DNA from: Mesostigma viride
Lineage: Eukaryota > Streptophyta > Mesostigmatophyceae > Mesostigmatales > Mesostigmataceae
Assembly: GCA_009746045.1 (NCBI GenBank)
Contig: RPFO01000575.1
Location: 62,001-126,000, forward strand
Reading direction: 5' to 3'
DNA: 64,000 nt
Shown: piece by piece, positions 63,509-64,000 of the stretch
Layout: each line of letters starts with the position of its first letter
Position numbering within the stretch: position 1 is the stretch's first letter
Program-made: the position numbers and the translations under genes
The notes under the pieces: model-generated
The model's input: the letters and a program-made list of their open reading frames with translations, nothing else
The model's database searches: none
Told to the model about the DNA's origin: nothing

Positions 63509-64000
63509 ATGGTTGCGAGGAAAAAGTGTTCGTCGAGCACGGCCAAGGGAAACAGATGCAGCAGGATGTGCAGCGACTCGCGTTCCAACACGTGCGCGCA
63601 ACACGCCGGCCACACCCGACAGCACCGAGTGGCTTCGATTCGCCCCCGCACTCGTCGCGGCAGGACCAGACACAGGATGCGCGCGGATGACGTAGATGAC
63701 GAAGCGGCGGTTCTCGACATGCTCGCCCGCATGCCCACACCCCCGACGATAGAGCAAGACGATAGAGAGATATTGGAGCGATGGAGAGCGAGGGAAGTTG
63801 TAGCATTGCTTGAAAGTATGCCATTGGGACTATCGGCAGAAATGGAAGCAGCAATTGAGAGAGTTAGGAGGTTAGAAGCAGAGAGTATGGCGAGAGAGAG
63901 GGAGCAAGAGTTGAAGGACTCGCTATTGATACTTAATGAGAGGAGGGCGGCGCTAGAGAGTGCAAATCTAGCCTCGGACCGCGCACTGCATGCCCGCTTG
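63509..64000 (+). CDS. Cys/His-tagged protein, partial, paralogue of the preceding gene
   Basis: The frame is open from the ATG (MVARKKCSSSTAKGNRCSR) to the window edge, 164 codons. The tag is followed by a basic stretch, then VLDMLARMPTPPT, the same motif as the repeats of the previous gene but present once, then a long charged helix. The leader has TTAAAAAAATTTAAG about 30 bp upstream. Confidence 0.7.
   Translation, partial: MVARKKCSSSTAKGNRCSRMCSDSRSNTCAQHAGHTRQHRVASIRPRTRRGRTRHRMRADDVDDEAAVLDMLARMPTPPTIEQDDREILERWRAREVVALLESMPLGLSAEMEAAIERVRRLEAESMAREREQELKDSLLILNERRAALESANLASDRALHARL

Overview
The window looks like nuclear DNA of a unicellular eukaryote, with a block of giant-virus-like genes on the right. 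A green alga is one plausible host, but the sequence does not settle the lineage. The left 40 kb is almost entirely retroelements, the middle 10 kb is repeat-rich DNA with one or two unrecognised genes, and the right 14 kb is a compact, nearly intronless array of genes of viral character. It is therefore most likely an endogenous giant-virus segment next to a transposon nest. A chimeric assembly cannot be excluded from sequence alone.

1-39,774 is a nested set of mobile elements that can be peeled apart by target-site duplications (TSDs). The oldest layer (D) is one reverse-transcriptase ORF of non-LTR type, now in pieces at 7,633-8,880, 17,292-17,523, 18,525-18,961 and possibly just after 39,774. 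Inserted next to or into it are copia-like element A1 (left edge to 7,632, plus strand), B1 (8,881-17,286, minus, TSD CCCCG), the truncated B3 (17,524-18,519, plus, TSD GACCT) and B2 (18,962-39,769, minus, TSD GTTCT). B2 was then hit by a piggyBac-like TTAA element (20,666-22,364) and by copia-like A2 (25,570-36,167, minus, TSD GCATC). A2 was in turn hit by a small gag-only LTR element C (31,904-34,668, plus, TSD ACCTC). Families A and B share unusual traits: LTRs that begin AGTT and end AACT instead of TG...CA, a retropepsin-like domain between integrase and reverse transcriptase, and an HGDD polymerase motif.

39,775-49,761 holds a possible LTR, C-rich DNA, long hexamer arrays (CCCACG and CCCCTG), a 615-bp near-perfect palindrome, an unrecognised gene at about 45.8-47.6 kb, a roughly 172-bp satellite, and two copies of a 116/150-bp direct repeat that bracket about 9 kb.

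49,762-64,000 encodes a PD-(D/E)XK-like nuclease, a long beta-repeat fibre-like protein with lectin-like C-terminal half, an OTU-family cysteine protease, a small membrane protein, and several proteins carrying the same short Cys/His tag. Genes abut or overlap by 1-4 bases. Most long ORFs here are broken by a single frameshift that one extra base, usually in a homopolymer, would repair. This points to systematic homopolymer under-calling in the assembly rather than to decay, although decay of an endogenous virus remains the alternative.
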